DNA of 52,343 nt, from positions 1 through 52,343 of the forward strand of contig JALWUJ010000112.1 in assembly GCA_027080135.1 (NCBI GenBank), in the 5' to 3' direction. Source of the DNA: Flavobacteriaceae bacterium (GTDB taxonomy: Bacteria > Bacteroidota > Bacteroidia > Flavobacteriales > Flavobacteriaceae). The notes under the pieces were generated by a model, which worked only from the letters and a program-made list of their open reading frames with translations, was not told the DNA's origin and ran no database searches. The position numbers and the translations under genes were made by a program. Below, piece after piece: positions 1 to 9,032 of the stretch; position 1 is the first letter of the stretch, and each line of letters begins with the position of its first letter.

Positions 1-1
1 A

Positions 2-994
2 AGACCCGATTTAGCACAAGAATTAGTTTCAGATTTAACCGAAGAAATTCTAGCAGGACATTTGTACGACTCTCTTCGAAAAAAAATAATGCCTTTAAGC
101 GACCACTTAATTGTATATCCAAATCACGGTGCGGGGTCTGCTTGTGGTAAAAACATGAGTGCCGAAACTACCGATACTTTAGGACATCAAAAAGAAGTAA
201 ATTACGCTTTACGAGCCAATATGAATCGTGAGGAATTTATAGAAGAAGTGCTAGCAGGTTTATCAGCACCACCTAAATATTTTCCACAAAATGTAATGAT
301 GAACATTCAGGGTTATGAAAGCATAGATTCAGTAATGGAAAAAGGAAAAACACCTTTATCTCCTGAAGCTTTTGAAGTAGCAGCCAACGAAACGGGTGCT
401 ATTGTTATTGATGTTCGTCATCAACACGAGTACGCTAAAGGACATATTCCCAGTTCAATTTTTATAGGTTTGGATGGTGAATTTGCTCCTTGGGTTGGTG
501 CACTTATTGCAGATGTTAAACAACCTATTTTATTAATTGCTCCTAAAGGAAGAGAAAACGAAGCTTTAATTAGACTTTCAAGAGTTGGTTTTGATAATAC
601 CATCGGTTATTTAAATGGAGGGTTTGAAGCATGGAAAAATGCAGGAATGGAATACGATAAAGTTTCGGCAGTTTATGCCTTAGATTTAAAAAATGCTATT
701 GAAAATGAAAAAGCAATCGTTTATGATGTAAGAAAAGAATCTGAATACAAAGCAGAACACGTGATTGGTGCAAAACATACCTGTTTAAGTACTTTAGTAA
801 ATCATATATCTGAATACCCAACAGACCAAAAATTTTACCTTCATTGCGAAGGCGGTTATCGTTCAATGATTGCTTCATCTATATTAAAAAACAGAGGCAT
901 ACATAATTTAATTGATGTTGACGGAGGATTCGAATCTATTAAAGAAGTAGGAATTCCGTTAACCAATTATGTTTGTCCATCAACTTTAAATTAA
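2..994 (+). CDS. MBL-fold hydrolase / pseudo-rhodanese / rhodanese fusion (CstB-like persulfide dioxygenase-rhodanese), 5' truncated by window
   Basis: Open frame continues upstream of the ORF-track start to base 2 (RPDLAQELVSDLTEEILAGHLYDSLRKKIMPLSDHLIVYPNHGAGSACGKNMS, MBL-type C-terminal region), followed by two rhodanese-like domains. The first lacks the active Cys (LIAPKGRENE), the second has it (HCEGGYRS). Confidence 0.88.
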   Translation, partial: RPDLAQELVSDLTEEILAGHLYDSLRKKIMPLSDHLIVYPNHGAGSACGKNMSAETTDTLGHQKEVNYALRANMNREEFIEEVLAGLSAPPKYFPQNVMMNIQGYESIDSVMEKGKTPLSPEAFEVAANETGAIVIDVRHQHEYAKGHIPSSIFIGLDGEFAPWVGALIADVKQPILLIAPKGRENEALIRLSRVGFDNTIGYLNGGFEAWKNAGMEYDKVSAVYALDLKNAIENEKAIVYDVRKESEYKAEHVIGAKHTCLSTLVNHISEYPTDQKFYLHCEGGYRSMIASSILKNRGIHNLIDVDGGFESIKEVGIPLTNYVCPSTLN

Positions 995-998
995 TTAA

Positions 999-1322
999 AT
1001 GAAAAATATAAACTATCAAGAGTGGAAAGAATTAGTAGCAAACGATGAAAAAGCAGTCATCATCGATTGCAGATCTGAATTTGAATGGAACGATGGCGTT
1101 ATTGAAAACGCCAACTTAATAGACATTTTCGACTCGCAAGGTTTTATGCACAAAACCAGTAAATTTAACAAAGACAATAACTTTTATGTATATTGTAGAA
1201 GTGGTGTAAGAAGCATTTCTGCTTGTCATTTATTAGAATCTTTAGGATTTAAAAACACATATAACCTTATGGGTGGAATAATGAGTTGGCAAGGGAAAAT
1301 TGTTGCACCTCAGCATAACTAA
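999..1322 (+). CDS. Single-domain rhodanese-like sulfurtransferase
   Basis: IIDCRSEFEWNDG and active-site loop YCRSGVRS; GG near C-terminus. Confidence 0.92.
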   Translation: MKNINYQEWKELVANDEKAVIIDCRSEFEWNDGVIENANLIDIFDSQGFMHKTSKFNKDNNFYVYCRSGVRSISACHLLESLGFKNTYNLMGGIMSWQGKIVAPQHN

Positions 1323-1374
1323 ATTATTTTAATAACGAAAATATATAAACGCTTTATTGGTTGGTTAGTTAGTT

Positions 1375-1410
1375 AAGGAAGTGGTTTGTTTTTTACGGCC
1401 ACTTCCTTTT
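1375..1410 (+). terminator. Hairpin aaggaagtgg...ccacttcctttt
   Basis: 10-bp inverted repeat 1375-1384/1399-1408 followed by T-run, between two rhodanese genes. Confidence 0.6.
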
Positions 1411-1453
1411 ATTATTAATCAAATTGCAATATTTTTACATAAATTTAAAAATC

Positions 1454-1837
1454 ATGAAAAAATTACCCTTATTATTATTATTCGTTTTTACTTCATTTAT
1501 GGCAACTTCACAAGAAGTAGCTCAAAAAACTATTATTAAAGTTGATAACGTTGCAACTTTTAAAAGCGAAGTTCTTGGAAAAAATGTGCAACTTGTAGAT
1601 GTTCGTACTCCAGATGAATACAACGAAGGAAAAATAGACGATGCTATAAACATCGATTATTTTGATCAAGATAACTTTGCCAAAGCTTTCGAAAAATTAG
1701 ATAAAAACAAACCTGTTTATGTATATTGTCGCTCAGGACATAGAAGCCATGAATCTGCAGTTTTATTAGAGAAAATGGGCTTTAAAGAAATTCACGATTT
1801 AGATGGTGGATACCTTGCTTGGAGTGCTAAAAATTAA
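1454..1837 (+). CDS. Exported rhodanese-like protein
   Basis: Signal peptide MKKLPLLLLFVFTSFMATSQ; VDVRTPDEYNEG and YCRSGHRS loop. Start moved to ATG 1454. Confidence 0.9.
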   Translation: MKKLPLLLLFVFTSFMATSQEVAQKTIIKVDNVATFKSEVLGKNVQLVDVRTPDEYNEGKIDDAINIDYFDQDNFAKAFEKLDKNKPVYVYCRSGHRSHESAVLLEKMGFKEIHDLDGGYLAWSAKN

Positions 1838-1841
1838 AAAT

Positions 1842-2111
1842 ATGACCTCATCTCTCATTGTGCAAAATTTAAAATGCGGTGGTTGTGCTAATACAATTAC
1901 CACTAAAATCTCCGCTTTAGAAAACATAAGCAATGTTACTGTAGATATAGAAACTTCTACGGTTACTTTTGAAGCTGTTTCAGAAGAAAATATCGTTCAA
2001 GTAAAAACAAAATTAGCAACAATTGGTTATCCCGAAGTGGGTGATTCTAACTCGGTGGTTTCAAAAGCAAAATCGTTTGTAAGTTGTGCTACTGGGAAAA
2101 TGTCTAACTAA
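1842..2111 (+). CDS. Heavy-metal-associated (HMA) domain protein
   Basis: MTSSLIVQNLKCGGCANTITTKI with CxxC metal site; start moved to ATG 1842. Confidence 0.85.
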   Translation: MTSSLIVQNLKCGGCANTITTKISALENISNVTVDIETSTVTFEAVSEENIVQVKTKLATIGYPEVGDSNSVVSKAKSFVSCATGKMSN

Positions 2112-2122
2112 ATTTAATTTTT

Positions 2123-2734
2123 ATGAAAACTCCTTTTTACCTTTCAATTTTAGTAATACTTTTTTTCACTTCTTGTAAAAACGAAACTAAAGAAATTGAT
2201 AGTTCAAAAAAGGCTAAAGAATTAAAAGAAATGGTTTCTAAGATAAACCCTTCCAATGCACAAATAGGTTTGGATATGGTTTTTACTACCAAAGCCCAAT
2301 TAGGGAAAACCCTTATGGAAACTATAGCAAAAAAAGGCACTAACGAAGCTTTAAAATATTGTAATATAAAAGCAATTCCACTTACAGATAGTATGGCAAC
2401 GGTTCATTTGTCTAGAATTAAAAGAGTTTCAGATAAAACAAGAAACCCAAATAATAAGGCGAATGAAACCGAATTAAAAAATATAGAAGCATTCAAAAAA
2501 ATGCTTTCTAATGGAAAAGATATTTCTCCCATTTTAGAAACTAAAAACGATAGTGTATATTTTTACTATCCCATTGTTACCAATGGAATGTGCTTAAAAT
2601 GTCACGGAAATCCAGATACCATAGAAAAAGATGTTTTAGCAAGTTTAAAAGAGCTTTATCCTTATGATACCGCCTTGGGTTATTCGGAAAATGAAGTGCG
2701 AGGAATTTGGAGTATTCAGTTTAAAAGTAAGTAA
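2123..2734 (+). CDS. DUF3365-type c-type haem lipoprotein
   Basis: Lipoprotein signal (FFTSCKNE), [10 protein letters not shown] haem c motif (CxxCH), [17 protein letters not shown]-terminal motif. Confidence 0.82.
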   Translation: MKTPFYLSILVILFFTSCKNETKEIDSSKKAKELKEMVSKINPSNAQIGLDMVFTTKAQLGKTLMETIAKKGTNEALKYCNIKAIPLTDSMATVHLSRIKRVSDKTRNPNNKANETELKNIEAFKKMLSNGKDISPILETKNDSVYFYYPIVTNGMCLKCHGNPDTIEKDVLASLKELYPYDTALGYSENEVRGIWSIQFKSK

Positions 2735-2738
2735 ATTT

Positions 2739-3035
2739 ATGAGTAGTTTTTTTGAAATTACTGCCAGTGAAAAACCTGTTTTAATCGATTTTTTTGCCGA
2801 ATGGTGCGGTCCTTGTAAAATGATGTCTCCCATTTTAAAAGAAGTAAAAGATACTATGGGCGACAAAATTAAAGTGCTAAAAGTAGATGTAGATAAAAAC
2901 CAACGATTAGCAACTGCCCTAAATGTGAAGGGCGTTCCTACACTCGTACTTTATAAAAACAACAAATTACTTTGGCGACAATCGGGAGTGGTTCAAAAAA
3001 ATGATATTATTTCAAAAATTAATGAATATCTTTAG
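2739..3035 (+). CDS. Thioredoxin family protein
   Basis: [24 protein letters not shown]; start moved to ATG 2739. Confidence 0.93.
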   Translation: MSSFFEITASEKPVLIDFFAEWCGPCKMMSPILKEVKDTMGDKIKVLKVDVDKNQRLATALNVKGVPTLVLYKNNKLLWRQSGVVQKNDIISKINEYL

Positions 3036-3087
3036 ACTTTAATTAAAGTCATTCTTTACAATCATTAATTTAACTTTCATTTTAATT

Positions 3088-3558
3088 ATGAAAAATTTCT
3101 TTTTTATTATTATTCTCATTTTTAGTTTCCATATTTCAATTGGGCAAAATTTCAAACAAATAGCAAATTACGAATTTCAAACAACCGAAAGTTACAGCAC
3201 AGAAAAGCCTAAAGTTCTAGCCTGTGCCAATTACTTGTTTGAAAACCCTGCTGACAAAAATGAAATAAATAGATTGACTTCCATTCAATACATTATAAAA
3301 TGGATGACAGGTACACCAGACTATACTTTTGATATTGGAGATGAAGCTTCAGAATTAACAAAAGGAAATTCAGATTTGTTAGGACTTTATATGGCTGCTA
3401 TGACAAAAGTGGTACTTGAAAATAATGGTGAGAATTTGACAAGTGTAGAAATTTATAATCAATCAGAAGAAATTTTGGTTAATTATTGTTCAAATCCAGA
3501 TAATAAGATGAAACCTTCAAAAAAAATAAAAAAGATAATTAAAAGTAAAAAAGGCTAA
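3088..3558 (+). CDS. Hypothetical exported protein
   Basis: Signal peptide MKNFFFIIILIFSFHISIGQ; no recognised domain. Confidence 0.65.
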   Translation: MKNFFFIIILIFSFHISIGQNFKQIANYEFQTTESYSTEKPKVLACANYLFENPADKNEINRLTSIQYIIKWMTGTPDYTFDIGDEASELTKGNSDLLGLYMAAMTKVVLENNGENLTSVEIYNQSEEILVNYCSNPDNKMKPSKKIKKIIKSKKG

Positions 3559-3576
3559 AACAAATTGTAATGAACA

Positions 3577-4158
3577 ATGATGTTAGATGAAAATTTTTGG
3601 GACAGCCGCTATCAATCCGACAATACAGGTTGGGATTTAGGACGAATTTCTACTCCGTTAAAGGAATATTTTGACCAACTCAACAACAAAGATTTAAAAA
3701 TTTTAATCCCAGGTGGCGGGAATTCTTATGAAGCAGAATACCTGCATAACAAAGGATTTACAAATGTTTATGTAGTCGATTTATCGAAAACTGCTTTGAA
3801 GAATATTCAAAAAAGAATTCTGAGTTTTCCCAATGAACATTTAATTCATGCAAACTTTTTTGAACTTCAAGATACTTTCGACCTCATCATAGAACAAACT
3901 TTTTTTTGTGCTATAAATACCGATCTTCGTCCGAAATATGCTATTAAAGCAAGTGAATTATTAAACCCAAAAGGGAAGCTGGTGGGTTTATTTTTTAATG
4001 TTCCTTTGTATGATAATCGCCCACCATTTGGCGGAAATAAAGAAGAATATATTCCTTACTTTCAACCTTATTTTAATCTTGAAATTATAGAACCTTGTTA
4101 TAATTCGGTTTCAGAAAGAAAAGATCAAGAATTATTTATTAAATTCATAAAAAAATAA
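3577..4158 (+). CDS. TPMT-family SAM-dependent methyltransferase
   Basis: FWDSRYQSDNTGWDLG start typical of thiopurine methyltransferase family, ILIPGGGNSYEAEYL SAM motif. Confidence 0.88.
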   Translation: MMLDENFWDSRYQSDNTGWDLGRISTPLKEYFDQLNNKDLKILIPGGGNSYEAEYLHNKGFTNVYVVDLSKTALKNIQKRILSFPNEHLIHANFFELQDTFDLIIEQTFFCAINTDLRPKYAIKASELLNPKGKLVGLFFNVPLYDNRPPFGGNKEEYIPYFQPYFNLEIIEPCYNSVSERKDQELFIKFIKK

Positions 4159-4162
4159 TTCG

Positions 4163-4801
4163 ATGATTTCAAAAGCCCTTGAAACCAATTTTCCAGATTT
4201 GGCAAAAATGCCAGATTTAAAAAAGGAATTAATTGCCATAAGCAGCATTCATACTTTTGAAGCGGGAACGGTAATTTTAAAACAAGGCGGTTATATTAAA
4301 GTGATACCCTTATTAATTTCAGGATTGGCAAAAGTGTTTAAAGAGGAAGCCGAAAACGGAAACGAGGTGCTTTTATACTACATAAAACCTGGGGAAAGTT
4401 GTGCGATGTCTATGCTCACATTACTTAGAAATGATAAAAGTAAAATCAAAGCTGTAATTGAAGAAGATGCTGAGGTGGTTGTAATTCCTTCAGATAAAGC
4501 TTTAAAAATTGCTCAGAAATATCCTGTTTGGAACGCGTTTGTTTATGAACTCATTAACCAAAAATACGATGAACTTTTAAACGTAGTAGAAATTTTAACT
4601 TTTTCAAATAAAGACAAACGTCTTTTAGAATACCTTAAAAAAGAAGCCCGACTAAAAGGAAATTCTATTTTAAAAACTACTCACCAACACATTGCCTACG
4701 ATTTAGGCTCTTCACGGGAAGTGATTTCAAGACTTTTAAAAAAATTAGAAAATGAAGGAGTTGTAAAACTTCGACAAGGGGAAGTTGAAATATTAAGATA
4801 A
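4163..4801 (+). CDS. Crp/Fnr family transcriptional regulator
   Basis: cNMP-binding-like fold (GLAKVFKEE..YIKPGESCAMSM) and HTH HQHIAYDLGSSREVISRLLKKLENEG. Confidence 0.93.
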   Translation: MISKALETNFPDLAKMPDLKKELIAISSIHTFEAGTVILKQGGYIKVIPLLISGLAKVFKEEAENGNEVLLYYIKPGESCAMSMLTLLRNDKSKIKAVIEEDAEVVVIPSDKALKIAQKYPVWNAFVYELINQKYDELLNVVEILTFSNKDKRLLEYLKKEARLKGNSILKTTHQHIAYDLGSSREVISRLLKKLENEGVVKLRQGEVEILR

Positions 4802-4808
4802 GCTGTTT

Positions 4809-5504
4809 ATGAATAAAAAAATCTGCATTACAGGAGCGAGTAAGGGAATTGGTTTAGCGGAAGCAAAACTACTTTCCGATAATAATGAACTGTTTCTACA
4901 CGCTTCAAAAAAAGCATCTTTTAACAACCTCTCTTTTCCAAATGCTTCTTTTTTTAGTCACGATTTTACACAATTAGAAAATATTGATGTTTTTGTAAAA
5001 GAACTTCAAGAAAAAACAGAATCGTTGGATGTTTTGGTAAATAATGCAGGTTTGATGTTTATTGAAAATTTCTCAGAATTTCCAGATAAAGACATCAATA
5101 CTTTACTTACTTTAAACCTACATGCACAATTATTGGTTACAAAAAAACTGATTCCGTTACTTTTACAAAGTAAAGATCCTCATATTATTTTTATGTCCTC
5201 GATGTCAGCAAAAAACCGAATAATCGGCGAATCTGTTTACGCTGCCACCAAAGCTGGAATTATGCAATTTGCTCACGTTTTACGTAACGAACTTGCTGGT
5301 AAAATTCGTGTTTCTACCATTCATTCTTGGGGAGTAAATACCTGGAACGACACTGAAGGAGCTGAAATCCTCACTCCCGAAAACATTGCAGAAACCTTAG
5401 AATTTATCATCTCTAGAAAACGTCCGTTTTTGGTTGAATCTATAGACCTTGGACATGAGTCTCATTGGAATGGTGCGGCTGCTCCTTGGTCGCCGGAGGT
5501 TTAA
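4809..5504 (+). CDS. SDR family oxidoreductase
   Basis: ITGASKGIG nucleotide motif, NNAG, YAATKAG catalytic motif. Confidence 0.92.
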   Translation: MNKKICITGASKGIGLAEAKLLSDNNELFLHASKKASFNNLSFPNASFFSHDFTQLENIDVFVKELQEKTESLDVLVNNAGLMFIENFSEFPDKDINTLLTLNLHAQLLVTKKLIPLLLQSKDPHIIFMSSMSAKNRIIGESVYAATKAGIMQFAHVLRNELAGKIRVSTIHSWGVNTWNDTEGAEILTPENIAETLEFIISRKRPFLVESIDLGHESHWNGAAAPWSPEV

Positions 5505-5514
5505 TTTTCCTCCT

Positions 5515-5541
5515 CCTGCAAGGTTTTAAAAACCTTGTAGG
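5515..5541. repeat. Palindromic repeat cctgcaaggttttaaaaaccttgtagg
   Basis: Near-perfect inverted repeat with gtttt-a-aaaac core; degenerate relatives follow to ~5632. Confidence 0.75.
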
Positions 5542-5638
5542 TATTATTTCAAGACATTCAACTTTATTGGTTTCCAAAGCCTTGTAGGGATTCCAAGAAA
5601 CAAGACCTCACAGATTTCCAAAACCAGTGAGCTCTTAA

Positions 5639-6514
5639 TTAATCCTTCCTAAAACCAGTAAACAACTGACCAATAAATGTTTTAGGGAATGTATCCTCAT
5701 CAGGAAAACCCAACTCGATTGTACCGCTTTCTTCAGGAACATAATTAGTTTTAAAAATATAATCCCAAATACTTAAACTTATCCCAAAGTTGATACCTTG
5801 CGGTTTATCTTCAGGAAGTGCTTTTACGTGATGATATAAATGCATTACTGAGTTGTTGAAAATGTATTTAAATGGCCCCCAAGTTATTTTAATATTCGCG
5901 TGATTTAAATGTCCAATACCAATGGCGATAAAGTGAACGATGTAGGCTTGTTCGGGTTCAAAACCACCCAAAATCATTACACCAAAAGTTTTAAGAGGTT
6001 TGTACAAAATATTCTCCATCCAATGGTACCGAAGATGTGCTGCAAACCCCATTTCTTTTACCGAATGATGCACTTTATGAAATCGCCAAAGAATTTCATA
6101 TTTATGAAGCAAGACGTGTGTGAGCCATTGCACAAAATCCAAAACAATAAAGAAAATCAATAGCTGAAGCCAATTAGCCCAATTTGAAATGTCGATTAAT
6201 GATAGGCTTTTGTTGGAGAGTCCTGCCTCAGAAAAAAAAACTCCTAAAACATTATATACTCCATTAATAATTATTGAAAAAATAAAGAAATTAAAAAACA
6301 TGTAAAACCCATCCAACCAAAAATCTTTTCGAATAATCGACTGTTTTTTACGCCAAGGAAAAGCAATTTCCAATAACCAAACCACTATCGATATAGCCAT
6401 CAAACCCCAAAAATAATTGGTGTACCAAGGCACATAAAATAAAATGGAATCCCAAGTCCATTGGAGAGTTCCCATAAATCCTTCGATAAATGCGTTGCTA
6501 TATTTTTCCATCAT
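5639..6514 (-). CDS. Sterol desaturase / fatty acid hydroxylase family protein
   Basis: His-box motifs HVLLH, HKVHH, HLYHH in a multi-TM protein. Confidence 0.9.
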   Translation of the reverse strand: MMEKYSNAFIEGFMGTLQWTWDSILFYVPWYTNYFWGLMAISIVVWLLEIAFPWRKKQSIIRKDFWLDGFYMFFNFFIFSIIINGVYNVLGVFFSEAGLSNKSLSLIDISNWANWLQLLIFFIVLDFVQWLTHVLLHKYEILWRFHKVHHSVKEMGFAAHLRYHWMENILYKPLKTFGVMILGGFEPEQAYIVHFIAIGIGHLNHANIKITWGPFKYIFNNSVMHLYHHVKALPEDKPQGINFGISLSIWDYIFKTNYVPEESGTIELGFPDEDTFPKTFIGQLFTGFRKD

Positions 6515-7112
6515 ATGGTTTTTGAAGTACTAAAGTCGTCATTACTCTCAAATCATTAACATTAACGGTCTTAAAAGTTTCTAACATTTTGAATTGATGT
6601 TTATTTTGCAATTCTAAAAATAATGCTTTGGTTAATAGAAAACGGGTAGTTCCGTCGGGAAGTTGGAAAACTCCTTCGGAAACAGAAATTAATTTATCTT
6701 CAATTCCGATATCTGAAGCAACTCTAATAAAAATGGAGCCTTTGGGTTTTAGTACTCGAAATAATTCAGAAAACATTTTTTTAAAATGGGAAGTATTTTC
6801 AGCAAAATGTAACACTGCATTGCATATTATATGATTGAAAAAATCTGTTTCAAAAGGTAATGTATCAACATTAGCGACGGAAAAATTAGTAGCTTGATTG
6901 GGATACAAGGATTTCAGTTTTTCTATTTGTGTTTTGTTTTGGTCAACTCCGAAGATTTCGAAATTATTATGGTAAAACCAATGCAAGTTTCTTCCACTTC
7001 CGCAGCCAGCATCTAAAATTATTTCAGAAGAAAAGTATCTGCCCTTAACAATCTGATCTATTAAATAAATGTCAGTGTTTCCTAATATTTTGTTTATCAT
7101 GTTGTTTTTCAT
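6498..7112 (-). CDS. Class I SAM-dependent methyltransferase
   Basis: ILDAGCGSGRNLHWF, HIICNAVLHF, LFRVLKPKGSIFIR. Confidence 0.88.
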   Translation of the reverse strand: MKNNMINKILGNTDIYLIDQIVKGRYFSSEIILDAGCGSGRNLHWFYHNNFEIFGVDQNKTQIEKLKSLYPNQATNFSVANVDTLPFETDFFNHIICNAVLHFAENTSHFKKMFSELFRVLKPKGSIFIRVASDIGIEDKLISVSEGVFQLPDGTTRFLLTKALFLELQNKHQFKMLETFKTVNVNDLRVMTTLVLQKPYDGKI

Positions 7113-7123
7113 ATATTTATGCT

Positions 7124-7168
7124 TGTGACCAATGTCACATGATTTTATAATTTCAACCTTTACTTTTA
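7124..7168 (+). promoter_or_regulatory. Putative Crp/Fnr operator TGTGACCAATGTCACA plus -7 element TACTTTTA (7161)
   Basis: Perfect 6-bp arms with N4 spacer; -7-like element starts 37 bp after the palindrome start. Confidence 0.65.
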
Positions 7169-7172
7169 CTTT

Positions 7173-7259
7173 ATGAATTTAAACAAAATAATTAAACTTG
7201 TTCTGTCTTGTATTATCTGCATTGGTATTATAACAGTAATTGTTTTGTTGTTTAAATAA
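7173..7259 (+). CDS. Possible 28-aa single-TM micropeptide
   Basis: ATG ORF MNLNKIIKLVLSCIICIGIITVIVLLFK between the predicted promoter and the DUF2892 gene; too short for the ORF track. Confidence 0.35.
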   Translation: MNLNKIIKLVLSCIICIGIITVIVLLFK

Positions 7260-7282
7260 CAAATCTTTTAAATATTTATATT

Positions 7283-7483
7283 ATGAAAAAAAATATGGGC
7301 GGTGTAGACCGCATGATTCGAATTATTATTGCTGCAATAATTGCTGTTCTTTATTTCTTAGACAAAATCCCTGGTACATTAGGGATTGTATTATTGGTTG
7401 CTGCTGGGGTTTTCTTACTTACTAGTTTTATTAACTTTTGCCCATTGTATGCTGTTTTGGGTATTAACACAGGTAAAAAATAA
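7283..7483 (+). CDS. DUF2892 (YgaP-like TM) protein
   Basis: MKKNMGGVDRMIRIIIAAIIAVLYF..FCPLYAVLGINTGKK. Confidence 0.85.
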   Translation: MKKNMGGVDRMIRIIIAAIIAVLYFLDKIPGTLGIVLLVAAGVFLLTSFINFCPLYAVLGINTGKK

Positions 7484-7635
7484 AATATTTTTAGTATTTT
7501 TACAAAAGAAGCCTTATAAAATTGTTTGTTATTTATCACTATTTTTTAGTTGAATAGGTAAAATAGTGGCATTTTAAACGGGCTATTTTTGTGCTAATTT
7601 TCAGCTTACAAATTAGAAGACTAGAGACTCTTCTC

Positions 7636-7680
7636 TGTAACAATAGTTACCCTTTAAAAGTTGAAATATTTGTACTTTCG
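7636..7680 (+). promoter_or_regulatory. Putative Crp/Fnr operator TGTAACAATAGTTACC plus -7 element TACTTTCG (7673)
   Basis: Palindrome GTAAC-N4-GTTAC; -7-like element starts 37 bp after the palindrome start. Confidence 0.6.
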
Positions 7681-7708
7681 TATAGTTAAATTTAAAAAAA
7701 CAACCAAA

Positions 7709-8956
7709 ATGAGTTCACATCATCAAGTACTAGTTATAGGTGGAGGTACCGCAGGAATTATGGTAGCTTCTCAACTACAGAGAAATCACAAAAACATTAA
7801 TGTAGGTTTAATAGAACCTGCAGACACCCATTATTATCAGCCGGCCTACACACTTGTTGGAGCAGGTACTTATGATTTTGACAAACTAAGCCGTCCTATG
7901 GCTTCATTAATTCCTAATGGGGTTACTTGGATTAAAGATTTTGCCACAGAGTTTAAACCTGAAGAAAATACAGTTTCAACAAAAAATAGTGGTGATATTA
8001 CTTATGATTATCTTGTTGTTGCAGCTGGTATTGCTTACGATCATACTATGGTTGAAGGGTTGCCAGAAGCTATAGATAAAGGTGTTGTTTGTAGTAATTA
8101 CACAGATTCTAAACACACATGGGAAGTAGTTAAAAACTTTAAGGGTGGTGTTGCTTTATTTACTCAACCTACTACTCCTATTAAATGTGGAGGAGCTCCT
8201 CAAAAAGCGTTGTATATGTCTGAAGATTACTTCAGAAAATCGGGAGTTAGAAAAGACTCTACTGTAATTTTTGCAACCAATGGTGGTGTAATTTTTGGGG
8301 TTAAAGAAATTGCCGAAACATTAATGAATGTCATCGACAGAAAAGACATTAACGTTAAATTTGGTCATCAATTGGTAAAAATAGATGGAGAAAAACAAAT
8401 TGCTTGGTACAAAATGGGCGATAATGTTTCCGAATACAACCATAAAGATGTAAAAATTTCTGAAGAAAATGGTTTGGTAGGTATTCATTATGATATGTTA
8501 CATTTAGCACCACCACAAACCACTCCTAAATACATAAAAAACTCACCATTGGTAAATGCTGAAGGATGGGTTGATGTAGATATTAATACACTACAACACA
8601 ACAAATATCCCAATATTTTTAGTTTGGGTGATGCTGCCGCTTTACCAACTGCTAAAACAGGTGCTGCCGTAAGAAAACAAGCTCCATTAGTGATTAATAA
8701 TATTGTGAGCATGATGAATAACAACAAAGTATCTGATAAAAAATACAATGGTTATTCTTCTTGTCCACTTGTTACTGGCTACGGAAAAATGGCTCTAGCA
8801 GAATTTGATTATCAAAACAACTTTACTCCAGACCCAGGATTAAAAATGATGTTAATATTCGATTCTTCAAAAGAACATTGGAGATTATGGATGTTAAAAA
8901 AATATATGCTCCCTTACCTATATTGGAATAAGATGATGAAGGGAAAAGAAGTATAA
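7709..8956 (+). CDS. sqr: Type II sulfide:quinone oxidoreductase (FAD-dependent)
   Basis: VIGGGTAGIMVA FAD motif; Cys contexts TTPIKCGGAPQK and YSSCPLVTGYGK resemble SQOR/type II SQR. Start ATG 7709. Confidence 0.9.
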   Translation: MSSHHQVLVIGGGTAGIMVASQLQRNHKNINVGLIEPADTHYYQPAYTLVGAGTYDFDKLSRPMASLIPNGVTWIKDFATEFKPEENTVSTKNSGDITYDYLVVAAGIAYDHTMVEGLPEAIDKGVVCSNYTDSKHTWEVVKNFKGGVALFTQPTTPIKCGGAPQKALYMSEDYFRKSGVRKDSTVIFATNGGVIFGVKEIAETLMNVIDRKDINVKFGHQLVKIDGEKQIAWYKMGDNVSEYNHKDVKISEENGLVGIHYDMLHLAPPQTTPKYIKNSPLVNAEGWVDVDINTLQHNKYPNIFSLGDAAALPTAKTGAAVRKQAPLVINNIVSMMNNNKVSDKKYNGYSSCPLVTGYGKMALAEFDYQNNFTPDPGLKMMLIFDSSKEHWRLWMLKKYMLPYLYWNKMMKGKEV

Positions 8957-8985
8957 TATCCCCAATTAGATTAATAATCTTATTG

Positions 8986-9029
8986 AAACTGTCTAAAAAA
9001 GAAAAGTAACTTTTTTAGACAGTTTTTTT
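8986..9029 (+). terminator. Rho-independent terminator
   Basis: aaactgtctaaaaaa..ttttttagacagttttttt stem-loop with T-tract directly after sqr. Confidence 0.85.
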
Positions 9030-9032
9030 GTT

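Noticed and set aside
421-878. Minus-strand ORFs (60 aa each) inside the MBL/rhodanese gene
   Set aside because: Antisense to a well-supported coding frame, no recognisable protein features; same reasoning applied to the other shadow ORFs in the track.
7240-7425. 61-aa ORF overlapping the DUF2892 gene
   Set aside because: Overlaps DUF2892 in another frame; low-complexity Cys/Asn-rich translation.
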